Origin: Cucumis sativus
Lineage: Eukaryota > Streptophyta > Magnoliopsida > Cucurbitales > Cucurbitaceae
Assembly (NCBI RefSeq): GCF_000004075.3
Contig: NC_026661.2
Span: 4,712,001-4,776,000, forward strand
Length of the DNA stretch: 64,000 nt
Direction of reading: 5' to 3'
In this document: positions 23,124 through 33,700 of the stretch, piece after piece
Layout: every line of letters starts with the position of its first letter
How positions within the stretch are numbered: the first letter of the stretch is position 1
Program-made: the position numbers and the translations under genes
The notes under the pieces: generated by a model
The model's database searches: none
What the model was told of the DNA's origin: nothing
What the model saw: the letters and a program-made list of their open reading frames with translations, nothing else

Positions 23124-23407
23124 ATTATGGAAAGACATTAAATCTCTCACAGGACATTGGAGTAGCAGATCTAAACTCTTCTCCGACTACAACACTACTA
23201 CTATAGCTTTAAACATTCATGCTTTTGTATTACTCTTGGGTTTGTTGGGTTTTTTCTCTAGCCCTTTCCTTTTATCTTTCCTTGCTTCTTATACTCCTTT
23301 CTTAATATTAATGAAGCAAAAGTGATGATGGTGTTAAAAGGGTGTCCACCTAGTGGAGATATCCGAGTGCACCTACTGATCCATGTATCTTTTTCAAAAA
23401 AAAAAAT
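23124..23407 (+). mobile_element. 5'-truncated LINE fragment
   Basis: One frame reads LWKDIKSLTGHWSSRS and NTTTIALNIHAF, the same ORF2 C-terminal end as in the 14.4 kb LINE. A 3' untranslated part follows with 'tattaatgaagc', a GTGTCCACCTAG...GTGCACC module and an A-run at 23397-23407. Same family as the 14.4 kb element, here uninterrupted. Confidence 0.7.
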
Positions 23408-23703
23408 AATTACGTTTGTTTTCTCATATGTCATTCTTCTCTTGATAAAGTAAATGTATACAAATTTTTAAACAATTTAAGTTTTAAAAAACTACATTGT
23501 ATATATATGCTTTTCATTTCCTTTCTTGTGTATTATTGAGAAAGACTTTGACTCCCAAGTCTTGGTAAGTTGGCTAATAATTTAGAACAACTTCTCTATC
23601 ATCTCTTATTTCCACTTCTTGTCTTATACGAAATGACTACGTTACCAAAGTTTTCCAACTCTTTAATTAGGACGAAACTATATAATATATATATACATAT
23701 TTG

Positions 23704-23705
<2 letters not shown>

Positions 23706-23737
<32 letters not shown>
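23706..23737. repeat. (AT)n microsatellite
   Basis: Sixteen perfect AT units, likely to vary in length between individuals. Confidence 0.9.
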
Positions 23738-23740
<3 letters not shown>

Positions 23741-24254
23741 TCAATTGATTTCAAGGGATCTCTTGTATTTTTCTGACTTTTCATTCTTTTATATGATTGG
23801 CAGATCATATGAATTAACGTGCCTAACTTACTTTGAGAGAGAAACCTAAAATTTTTATGTAATTAAAATGAACTTCTCAAAGTATAAAAGTTAAGAGAAT
23901 AAATATGGGTATTAAAAGCATCATCACCTAGGTTGAAAGATTTAAATGTAAAAATTGTTGAAAATAATATTTATAAATACAATAAAATATCATAGTTTAT
24001 TTACCACTCTTTATTAAGATTTCACGTATAAAAAAATCCATTCATCAAGTCTAGTTATACATTTGTAGATTTTTCAAACGTTGAATTAAAAAAATTGGAT
24101 GATTAAAAATGATGCATGACAACTTTGAATATGAACACAAAACTTATTCAATTAAAAGAACACACTCACATCAATTTCCTTTTTTTTTCCCTAATATGGT
24201 TTGTAATTTTAAATTTATTATCATTATTATTTTTCTTGCACAAAAATTACAACT

Positions 24255-24330
24255 AGGACCGATAGGATGTACCCAAATATTTCAACTAAGTTGACACATT
24301 CTTAACACTTTAATCGTTCTTTCGAGCCAT
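24255..24330 (-). repeat. Diverged LINE 3' module, reverse orientation
   Basis: The stretch with ATTTCAACTAAGTTGACAC and TTCTTAACACTTT is a decayed reverse copy of the module at 32.5, 58.3 and 60.3 kb. No coding part remains beside it. Confidence 0.45.
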
Positions 24331-24589
24331 AAAACTCTAACTTTTGTTGAGAACTTTGGACAGTGCGTGTGAGAGAATAACTAGGCGAGGTTGCGGGTTA
24401 TGGTCATGGTCATGGTGAAGTGCATTTCCCTTTGAATTTTCTTGTGGTACCGAATATCAGTGGGGCTTGAAAATGATGTGTTTCAAATGGTTACACCACA
24501 AGAGTCATATAGTTCAATGAATTGTGTTTATATTTAGTTGCCATGTACACTTAAATAATTAATGTATGCAGACGAAAGTTTAATTCAAC

Positions 24590-24720
24590 TATACCATTGA
24601 TAGTTATTAATACGATCGAGAGATCTGTTATTTAAATCTGTTTATAGTGATAGAAGACTATTAGTAATAGAATCTAAAATTTTGGTATAATTTGTAAATA
24701 TTTTAATTTATTTTTGCTAC
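24590..24720. repeat. Decayed MITE-like sequence
   Basis: Contains 'gtgatagaagactattag' type blocks resembling the centre of MITE family A, directly next to copy 3. Ends not resolved. Confidence 0.35.
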
Positions 24721-24724
24721 TTTT

Positions 24725-24978
24725 AAAAATAGGGTAATTGTAATTGATGATCATTTTAGCAATAATAATTAAGGATATAACAACATTTAAATTTTTTTTG
24801 AAAATATAGCAAAACTATCGGTGATAGATCAATATTTGCAACATGATCTATTGATGATATACTCATATCATTGATAGAATTTGACAAATTTTGCTATATT
24901 TGTAATTTTTAAAAAATGTTATTATATACTTAATTATTTTGAATTTAATTACTAAATTTGCGACTATCCCTTAAAAAT
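24725..24978. mobile_element. Foldback MITE, family A copy 3
   Basis: The best-preserved copy. The left end AATTGTAATTGATGATCATT runs on to TAATTAAGGATATAACAACA. The right end, read in reverse, runs AGTCGCAAATTTAGTAATTA to TAATTAAGTATATAATAACA. The centre holds TATCGGTGATAGATC and ATCATTGATAGAATTTGAC. Compared with copy 1 it is in the opposite orientation. Confidence 0.68.
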
Positions 24979-25189
24979 ATTCCTTAAAATTATATATACA
25001 CATATATAAATTAGAAAAAATTATAATTACGATATCTGTTTTATGAAAATTTTAACGAAGATATTGATTTCAATAGATATTTCTAGCGGCAGAAAATAAA
25101 ACAAAAAAAATCATAAAGAAAGAAAAAGTAAATATGTATATTATTCATAGAAACATTTTCAAATATAACAAAATAAACTAAAATATTTA

Positions 25190-25335
25190 CATACTATAAC
25201 AAAATTTTGGATTCTATCAAATAATAGAATAACTTTCTATCATTGCTTAAATGTCTATCAATGTCACTGATTTCGCATATCAGTGTCTATTAATGTCTAT
25301 TATTGATAGAGTCTGATTTTCGACAATTTCTCTTA
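25190..25335. repeat. MITE-like sequence rich in 'tctat(c/t)' palindromes
   Basis: Repeats of 'tctatcaatgtcactga' and 'tctattattgatagagtctg' type, related in style to MITE family A. Termini are not clear. Confidence 0.4.
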
Positions 25336-25696
25336 TTTATATTAGTAGCATTTTGCTTTTATATTTTTTCGTGCGTGCATTATATACTTTTGTAGAATAT
25401 AATAAAAATATCAATTCGCCACTCACATCATTATTCAATCTAAAAAAATGTTAAAAATTTAGTTTCTTGTATGAACATTTCTTCTCCGTTCTTAGCAGCA
25501 TTCTCCGCCACCCATTCACCGTTCTCGCGGCCCACACCTCTATCCTTCTTTTTTTCCTCATCTCCTTCTTTCCTCTCTTCGTTTCTTAATCCTCTTCTCC
25601 ATATATATCAATCAAATTTAATATATTAGTAGATATAATAATTAATTAACATGATACCAAAATGATCTTCCAGCTTTAATTTCTCTTGTTCTGATT

Positions 25697-25924
25697 ATGA
25701 TTTTGGCCTCAATTTTTCTATGGTTATTAATTGTGCCTTGTGATGAAGTAGGATTCATGAAGTTGGGAAATATGGCGATGGCAGATCAAGATTTTATGGC
25801 TACTTTACCATTTGGAGGATCAACCTCCTCTAGTGTGGTTGGAAGGTTCATCCAACTTCCTCAATGCGGTGGCCCTCCCAGTCGCGGGACAGGTAACTCT
25901 TTCCAACTTCATCTTAGATTATAA
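25697..25924 (+). CDS. Possible small secreted peptide precursor (hypothetical)
   Basis: An ATG-started frame of 75 codons. The first 15 or so residues (ILASIFLWLLIVP) look like a signal peptide. The rest is short and hydrophilic and ends near GGPPSRGTGN, which loosely recalls the SGPSxxGxGH box of PIP/CEP-type plant signalling peptides. After that box eight more residues follow (SFQLHLRL), whereas known peptides of that type end at the box. A GT within 'acaggtaac' at the box could be a splice donor, so the 3' end is uncertain. No homologue is recognised with certainty; it may be chance, in repeat-rich DNA between a MITE and PR-1 locus 10. Confidence 0.22.
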   Translation: MILASIFLWLLIVPCDEVGFMKLGNMAMADQDFMATLPFGGSTSSSVVGRFIQLPQCGGPPSRGTGNSFQLHLRL

Positions 25925-26089
25925 CATTGATACTAAAAAGCCAAGATGGGGTGTGTTCTCTCTGTTAGAAAGTAAGGTTTTATGCCATATCTCTTTTGGC
26001 ATCAAAGTGTGTGTTTCTTCATAACTAAATTAGACTTACAATTAAAACTAGTACCACTCAATTACAGTTAAAAAAAGTTTCTAAACAAA

Positions 26090-26260
26090 GTTTAAGTACA
26101 TTTTTTACGTTTTTTTAGAGGTCATAAACACTCACGTTCTTGATGTTTTTTAAAACTAGAAAACAATTTTTTACAGTTTTTTCATATATATAAGATAAAG
26201 AATAGTTCTTGACGGTTTTTAAATGTCATGAACACTCACATTTTTTATTGTTTTTACTCA
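26090..26260. repeat. Imperfect direct repeat, transposon-like
   Basis: 'aggtcataaacactcac' and 'atgtcatgaacactcac' occur about 100 bases apart, each beside T-runs with 'cttgatgtttttt' and 'cttgacggttttt'. The pattern resembles subterminal repeats of CACTA-type elements, but I see no ends. Confidence 0.3.
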
Positions 26261-26502
26261 TGAATAATGGTACAAGCCTCATTTGAATATAGTAGAGTCT
26301 ATCCCAACTGAAAAAAAGACTTTTTAGGCAACACTTTTTATTACTACATACATATCAAACTGTCTATATATTACACTTTTTTTCTCATTAGTTATATCAT
26401 GTTCATGAATACTTTTAATATAATGGTAGAATATAGTAACAGAAACATATTATCTAGTAAAAAAATATAACATTTAACTTAGTTGAGTGTATACTTTTTG
26501 CC

Positions 26503-26510
26503 TATAAATC
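26503..26510 (+). promoter_or_regulatory. TATA box of PR-1 locus 10
   Basis: TATAAATC followed by ACACATC. The same CCTATA(A/T)ATCACACATC block stands before locus 11, so the two promoters are duplicates. Confidence 0.55.
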
Positions 26511-26594
26511 ACACATCTCGTTTTGATTTGATGATCTCCACACCAAAACTTCTCAACATTTTGTATATCATAACTCTCGACAAAACCAAATAAT

Positions 26595-27103
26595 ATGGAT
26601 ATGTTCTCAAGCTCTCCCTTTAATTCCCTCACCCTCTTTTGTGTCTTGACCTAATTTGTCATGATTTTCCATCTTCTCTTGCTCAAGACTCACCTCAAGA
26701 CTTCGTCGGTGTCCACAACGTAGCTCGTGCACAAGTTGGCGTTGGGCCGATTGAGTGGGACAAAACAGTAGCGAGTTTTGCTCAACAATATGCGAACCGA
26801 CGCTTCAACGACTGTAGGCTAGTGAACTCTGGCGGACCTTACGGGGAGAATATTGCATGGGGCAGCCCAGACTTATCAGCCAAAGATGCAGTTCAGTTGT
26901 GGGTGGATGAGAAGCCATTCTACAATTATGAGACCAATACATGTGCGGCTGGCGAGTTGTGTGGTCATTACACTCAAGTAGTGTGGAGGAAGTCAGTCAG
27001 AATAGGATGTGCCAAAGTGAGATGCACAGATAATATTGGTGGCACATTCATCATTTGCAACTATGAACCCCCTGGCAATTTCTTATACCAAAGGCCATAT
27101 TGA
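26595..27103 (+). pseudogene. PR-1 locus 10: intact mature domain, broken leader
   Basis: The CAP part is open and well conserved from about 26663 to the stop at 27103: [32 protein letters not shown], six cysteines and [15 protein letters not shown]. The leader is not. The ATG at 26595 (matching the start of locus 11) runs only 19 codons to a stop at 26652. The mature frame has no ATG and is closed upstream by a stop at 26621. Compared with locus 11 the leader is 11 bases longer, which shifts the frame. Without a signal peptide no secreted PR-1 can be made from this allele. The clean mature domain implies a recent loss. A sequencing error in the leader or an unusual splice are alternatives. 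Confidence 0.72.
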
Positions 27104-28520
27104 GATATGTAGGGTTTAATTATCTAGCCAAAATAAGATGATATCAATATGTAGGGCTTTATTCATCTTCTTTTTTTTCCTTCTCTTCTTCTTTCCTCTC
27201 TTTATTTTTCTACCCTCCACCATTTTTCTCTTTCTCCAAATATATCAATCAAATTTAATGTATCTCAAAACAATGTTATTATATCTACCAATATCATATC
27301 GGAAGATCTATATCAAAACAAAACAATGTAAAGAAAAATAGGGAAAAAAATTAGGCAGCTGCAGCTCATTCAAAGGAAAAATAAAGTTAGAGAAAGGAGG
27401 AAAAAAATGATAATAATTTCAACAAAGATTATGGAAAAGTCATTAGGAAATGATTGAAAGTTTCAATATTAAAACAATAAATATAAACATTTTTAATTTG
27501 GTGATTGCAAAATATACATTTTATATTCAAACCTGATTGAAATTTGATACAGATCGAATTTTGCAAATTATCAACTAATTAAAATACTTTTTAAGATGGT
27601 ACGTATTTGAGTTCATTATTCTTTAAGTCGGATTCCAATTATTTTAGATCAATTCTCCTTAATATATTATCTTTTCAGGTTATCATAATAATACATGAAT
27701 GGAATCTCAATCCTTTTTATATTGAATTGTGATTTATGCTTTATAAGTTTTGATATTATAATAGATAAACGTGAGATTTTCTATCTCAAAATTTAAGAGT
27801 AGTTCATATATTTTATAAACATCGTGAGGTCTCTCTTTGACTTTTTTTAACGTAAGAGATTCTTTAACATGCCGCATATCAAAATAGTATAATTTTAGAT
27901 TCACAATTAATTCTTGAACTGAATCCAATCTTGGTTGAATCATATTTGTTTAAATTTCTAATCAATCTTAAACATAACCAAAGTATATGTTAATGAACAA
28001 TCTTGGAAGCTAAGTCAAAGTTTTGACAAAGTACTCTTGCTTAATTAAAAACGTAAAAGACGTACCTAGAAGTTTTTTTTTTCAAATTTGAATATTTATA
28101 TATTTCACCTCTCTACTAATCTTTATTTTATTACATAAATTGCTATTGTTTTTATATTAAAAATACAATTGAGGCATTTACTTTAACACCTTAATTTTAT
28201 GGATCTAATATAACTGTCAATATTAATATAAATATAACTCAACTAACAATTGAAAAAACTTGTTAAGCAAACATGACTTTTTGTTAGTGCCATCAAAACT
28301 TTTTTTTTTTGTCTCATTAATTATATAATGTTCACGAAGGATTAATACGATTAATATAACGATTAAGTAGGGTGACATAAACATATATTATCTAGTAAAG
28401 GAATTTAGTATTTAATTTAGTTGCGTGTATGCTCTGCCTTTTGAACATTTTTACAATACTAAAAACAAATATTATAAAGAAAGAAAGACTCCTTCTCTTC
28501 ACATAATATTCCGCAAGTTC
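27104..28520. other. Spacer between PR-1 loci 10 and 11
   Basis: AT-rich. A pyrimidine-rich stretch with 'atatatcaatcaaatttaat' at about 27172-27262 is repeated near 25540-25622, upstream of locus 10, so a 3' flank has been duplicated. No gene seen. Confidence 0.45.
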
Positions 28521-28525
28521 ATGCC

Positions 28526-28532
28526 TATATAT
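28526..28532 (+). promoter_or_regulatory. TATA box of PR-1 locus 11
   Basis: TATATAT in the CCTATATATCACACATC block shared with locus 10, 90 bases before the ATG. Confidence 0.5.
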
Positions 28533-28615
28533 CACACATCGTCTCATTAACTTTCTCCACACCAAAACTTCTCAACATTTTATATATCACAACTCCAATT
28601 ACAAAACCAAGTAAT

Positions 28616-29110
28616 ATGGATGTTCTCAAGCTCTCCCTCTCCCTTTCTCTCTTTTGTGTCTTGACATTTTTCATGCTTCCATCTTCTCTTGCTCAAGACT
28701 CGCCTCAAGACTTCCTCGATGCCCACAACACAGCTCGTGCCCAAGACGGGGTTGAGCCAGTTCAATGGGACGAAACAGTAGCGAGTTTTGCTCTACAGTA
28801 TGCAAACCAACGCATCAATGATTGTAGCCTAGTGCACTCTGGTGGACCTTACGGGGAGAATATTGCATGGGGCATGCCAGACTTATCAGGCACGGCTGCA
28901 GTTGAAATGTGGGTGAATGAGAAGGAGTTCTACGATTATGGCTCCAATACGTGTGCGGCTAGCAGGGTGTGTGGTCATTACACTCAAGTAGTGTGGAGGA
29001 ATTCAGTGAGAATTGGATGTGCCAAAGTGATATGCACAAATAATGGTGGCACATTCATCACTTGCAACTACGATCCTCCAGGCAATTTCGTAGGCCAAAG
29101 GCCATATTAA
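28616..29110 (+). CDS. PR1: PR-1 protein, locus 11
   Basis: Intronless, 164 residues. Signal peptide about 1-26 (ending SLA), mature start QDSPQDF. CAP landmarks are DAHNTAR, GPYGEN and CGHYTQVVW, with six cysteines; GGTFITCNY precedes the end [15 protein letters not shown], a regular CAPE precursor. It is the functional sister of locus 10: the two share the promoter, 5' leader and most of the protein. The sequence has no N-glycosylation motif at the usual WDET position. Secreted, probably defence-related by family. Confidence 0.94.
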   Translation: MDVLKLSLSLSLFCVLTFFMLPSSLAQDSPQDFLDAHNTARAQDGVEPVQWDETVASFALQYANQRINDCSLVHSGGPYGENIAWGMPDLSGTAAVEMWVNEKEFYDYGSNTCAASRVCGHYTQVVWRNSVRIGCAKVICTNNGGTFITCNYDPPGNFVGQRPY

Positions 29111-31550
29111 GATATGTACGGTTTAATTATCCAGCGAAAATAAGATCAATATTGATAACTCAAATCATCAACATGTAGGATCTAATGTTCTTGTCCATAT
29201 GAACGTTAACAATATACATATACACACACATATAATGAAAATAAGGAGGGTCATATTATGTGATCTATATAATGTTATATATATATAAATATATGGAGGC
29301 CATATTTGATATTATGTGATCAATAGAATAAGTCTTATAGAGATATTCAAACATAAATAATAGATATATTTGTATGCTTTTGAAGGTTTTACATAGAACT
29401 TACATTCCAGCTCCTATATGTGTATATTAGTGAAAGAGTCTAAGCTTGAGACTCCCCTCTTACCACAGTTAGCTTTTATTGTTGTTGTCGATCATCATCA
29501 TCATCTCTTTATTTTTTTCTTCAAATGAATACTTATATTCACTTGATAAACTTAGGTTCTCTCTGAATATATGTGAGAATAACCTCAATTAAATAACTTT
29601 AGGGATCCTCCTAAGGATTAATCTGTTCTTTAGTGAAAGATACGTTAGGCACTCTCCATAGGTCAAAAATATGTCAAGAATGAATCAAACACCTTTAGGA
29701 GCCACGATTCCCACAAAGTCACAATGACCTGATGATTATATTTTCTTGTTTCATAATCTGTAGAATCACATAGAGATTTGTTCTTCTGTCAAAAACACTA
29801 TAGTACTTCTGATCTCACCATACAAAAGTGGCAAAATCCTAGCAAAACGATGTCAAATAAAATTATGTTATTTTTATATGTATATTTTATTTTATAATGA
29901 CAAATGAAATTATGTTATTTTTTAAAATTCCCCTTATTTTTATATGAATATTTTATTTTTCTTAATTATGACATCAAATTTTATTAATTATAATTACAGT
30001 TGAAATTTATAATGTTTATAATTATATAGCTTTATACAATTTAATTGATTGTGTGTTTTTTTATTACATTAGCAATTTAAAAAATAAAATAAAAATTGTA
30101 TTGTGTATTTTATTTTCTTTAGAAAATTAATTAGTATATTTCTGTTTTAAAACTTTAAATTCAAACGTTGAACATGTTCACATGCATTGCCCCTACTTAA
30201 TTATTACTAATCTATTTAAGGAATTGTAAGGGAATAGCAAATTAAATATACTTCATGTCCTTTTTTTTTTTCCACTTGGTGGTTGCATTGATTTTTCTTT
30301 CACCTAAATTAAATTTTCAGTGTTTGAATATGTTTAGGCTGTAATTGTAAATGTTAATGAATTCAATTTTTTAAAAAAAAAAATTAATATCTCATCTCTC
30401 AAATCTACTTGTGTGTGTGTGTGTTGTGTTTGTAAACTTAAGCCATCAACCCATTTTGCACTAAATTAAATAAGTAATTGGCAAGAAAACTTGACTTAAG
30501 AATCTTATTTGGTTCAAAAATTAATATTTTATATTTGTTGTTATATTTATGTTTTTATTATCAATACATTGCTAGTTAATTAAAAATGATAATATATAAT
30601 TGGAGACTTAATTTACTAATTGATATTGGTCATAGATCACATTCACAACATACGTTTATTTTTTTAATGATCACACACACACACATAGTTGAATTTTAAT
30701 ATTTGAAGCAGGCTTTAAAGATAGAAAAAATCATAAAATCAATGGATGTAAATCCAACCTAACTCACTAAATAATGTCAATAATTACATCTTAAGATAAA
30801 TGCATTTGATTTTACTTTAAAATAATTAGTATAAATAAATAAAATTAAGAAAATGTCCCATATATATGAATGAATTATCCCTAATAATTAGAAAATGCGA
30901 CCTCAAGATGGTTGCTTAGGCTTTGGCAATCGTTTCATACACATTCATTGGTTAAGTCCTAACTTTCCCAAACTAAAAAACCTCCAACCTTTAGAAATAT
31001 AACATATCAATATCACTAAACCAAACTCACTTCAATAATCTAAAATATTGTTAAATTTTGATATTTTCGTAAATGCGTGTGAGAGATTAGATTTAAACTT
31101 CGGGCCTTTTATATAAGATTTTGCTTATATATTATTATGAATTGTATATGCTCCCTTTTGGCTACTTTAAACTTCCAAAATATTTGACATAGTCCTAGTC
31201 CACATATATATATATTATAGTACATCAATTATATATCAATGTTACATCAAATTGATCTTATTAAATTTAATATATCATTTATTAATTCTCAATGGCATTA
31301 AGAAGTTACTACAAACTAAAGTAAAAAAGAAATAGTCGTCGTTCTTCTTATAAATTTAATTTTAGTTGCGTGTATCTTCTGCTTTTGAACAATCTACGCA
31401 CTAATTAATTAAGCCAATCTCATGCATTCTTCGTCACATAAGTTTTTTCTACAAAGCATTTTATAAATAACATAGATATATAGATCACATCCCATTTCTC
31501 TCACCCAATACTTCTCATAATTATTTTCCAACTCCATTATTCCAAAATCA
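29111..31550. other. Spacer between PR-1 loci 11 and 12
   Basis: 2.4 kb, AT-rich with no gene visible. A less AT-rich block at about 29,430-29,830 may be old repeat DNA of unknown kind. There is a GT-rich run near 30410-30430. The end of the region repeats the 'tagttgcgtgtat' promoter block of loci 10 and 11. Confidence 0.45.
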
Positions 31551-31558
31551 AAACAACA

Positions 31559-32050
31559 ATGGATCTTCTCAACCTCTCCTGCATTCTCTTTTGTGTCTTG
31601 AGCTGCTTCACCATGCTTCCCTCTTCTCTCGCTCAAGACTCGCCCCAAGACTACGTCAATAGCCACAATCATGCTCGTGCCGCAGTTGGGGTTGGACCTA
31701 TCAAATGGGACGAGAAGGTGGCAAACTATTCCAGATATTACGCCAACAAACGGATGAATGATTGTAGGTTGGTGCATTCAAATGGACCATACGGGGAGAA
31801 TATTGCATGGGGTAGCCCTGACTTGAGTGGCATCAATGCAGTCAAACTTTGGGTAGATGAGAAGCAATACTACAACTATAACAGCAACTCATGCGCCAGC
31901 GGCAAGGTGTGTGGCCATTATACTCAAGTGGTTTGGAAGAATTCAATGAGACTTGGATGTGCAAAAGTGAAGTGCAAAAATAAAGGTGGTGCATTTATTG
32001 TTTGCAACTATGACCCTAGAGGCAATATTGTTGGTCAGAGGCCATATTAA
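31559..32050 (+). CDS. PR1: PR-1 protein, locus 12
   Basis: Intronless, 163 residues. Signal peptide about 1-25 (ending SLA), mature start QDSPQDY. CAP landmarks are NSHNHAR, GPYGEN and CGHYTQVVW, with six cysteines. [14 protein letters not shown] precedes the end [15 protein letters not shown], where Arg stands before the Gly of the CAPE box as in locus 13. Lys and Arg are frequent, suggesting a basic PR-1. It groups with loci 10, 11 and 13. The TATA box is not obvious, though the far-upstream 'tagttgcgtgtat' block is shared with loci 10 and 11. Confidence 0.94.
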   Translation: MDLLNLSCILFCVLSCFTMLPSSLAQDSPQDYVNSHNHARAAVGVGPIKWDEKVANYSRYYANKRMNDCRLVHSNGPYGENIAWGSPDLSGINAVKLWVDEKQYYNYNSNSCASGKVCGHYTQVVWKNSMRLGCAKVKCKNKGGAFIVCNYDPRGNIVGQRPY

Positions 32051-33600
32051 AGGATATATAAATATGTATATGATCCCAAATAAAATGAGAGACCCTCAAG
32101 GGCTCATAATCATATAGTTTAAATATTTCGTGGTGCCGTGGGGATGTAACTCTAACGAAAGAATAAGAAATAAATAACTAAATTTTATGAATTGTAATTT
32201 GAAATTTCTAAAGAAAAATAACGATGATAAAAAAAATATATATTTAACCTAATTTGATTTTGTAGTTTAAAAAAGAGAGGAATTGTGTTGTGCATAGCAA
32301 AAAAATAAAGAAAAAAAGAACTCGAGAGTGACAGATTTTGATAATATATTTTGTAAATAGTTTTGATGATTTGCTATTTTTTAAAATGTCTCTTATATAC
32401 ATGGTTAAAGTATATGTTAACCACTAAGAAATCTGTAGTTGGAGTCTCCATCTAGTTATTATAAAGAATTTATAACTAGAAAATGGAGTGAATATTTCGA
32501 AAAAAAATATATATGGATCAGTAGGTACACCAAGACATCTCCATTAGGTGGACACATTCTTAGCACCCTCGTCATTCTCGAATAATTGAGTGAATATTTC
32601 TTACGTTTATCAATGGGTTGCTAAAAATATTTTTTTAAAAAAGTTAAAATTGTTATCGAATGTGGTGTGGTCATTACGTGAAATTTAACAAAAAAAAAAA
32701 GTCCAACGTGAAAGCTTTAGAATCACAAGTATAAGGTAAAAAATATCATTATTTAAGCAATTTAGATGTGTTGAGGTTGGTGAGTATTAAAGAGATTGCC
32801 ATATATAATCTCATTTCCTAACATGTAATATTAGTATTTGTTAAATCGGTTGCAAATAATTTGTTATATTTGTAAATGATTTCTGACAATTTTATAGGCC
32901 TTTGCAAATCTAAAGAACTAGTAAATGCATGCCCCATTTGAGTTAGGAGTTAATTGTTGATCATAAAATCAACTATAAAAGAAAAATCAAACCAAACTAT
33001 TATTAGTCATTAATTAACTCAACTGGCTAGTAGCTACTGCATGCATGTACGTAACTCCAAAAGAAAAATAATAATAATAACAATGTCAACTAGTAATCAA
33101 TGAGCTTATTGTATATGTTTTACTTGTTTGAATATCTGTATATACTTTGTTAGGTGTGGAGTTTTTTGTATGGAACTCGTAATTTCGAGTATTTTCAATA
33201 TTCATAATCAGTTTCAAATGAATTTGATTGCTGTTACTGGAAAAAGAAAACAATGGTTTAGATTTAGCAAGATTATTGACCAAACTTAATTAACAATGGA
33301 CGATAATGGGATTAGACGTATCAGATAAATAATTGTTTAGGATGAACAAATTTGCTTTTCATAGAGCTAATTAGTTGTCATATCAAATTTAAAATGAAAA
33401 GGAGAATAATGAAATTCATTCCTAAAATGAAATGTGTGTTTTGACAGATGCAACAAACACCTTTTTTAGCAACTAACATAATGAATGAGAGAAAATTGAG
33501 GAAGATCAGGCTAGAACAACCAAAAAACCCCCTAAAAGCAATGGTATAGATTATTTCATTGAAAAAATCAAACTAAAACCCTAACTAAAGCCAAAAGGCT
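32051..33600. other. Spacer with MITE end and LINE 3' module
   Basis: At about 32330-32400 lies 'atattttgtaaatagtttt' with 'gatttgctattttttaaa', one end of the MITE type seen at 44.2-44.3 kb. At 32512-32580 lies a reverse LINE 3' module. The rest is AT-rich and without a visible gene. Confidence 0.45.
32512..32580 (-). repeat. LINE 3' module, reverse orientation
   Basis: Contains GGATCAGTAGGTACACC, GACATCTCC and TTAGCACCCTCG next to an A-run, the reverse complement of the LINE tail at 23.3 and 60.3 kb. Confidence 0.6.
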
Positions 33601-33607
33601 TTAGTCC

Positions 33608-33614
33608 TATAAAT
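33608..33614 (+). promoter_or_regulatory. TATA box of the reductase gene
   Basis: TATAAAT lies 93 bases before the ATG at 33701. Confidence 0.5.
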
Positions 33615-33700
33615 GTAAATCAATTTGTCAGTCCACCAACTCCATAAAGATATTGAAATTTGCCATTATCAACTTCTGTTGTTTGAAAATTTGAATTAAA

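Noticed and set aside
25812-26024. Second frame overlapping the small-peptide candidate
   Set aside because: It has no signal peptide or motif and overlaps a better candidate; most likely a shadow.
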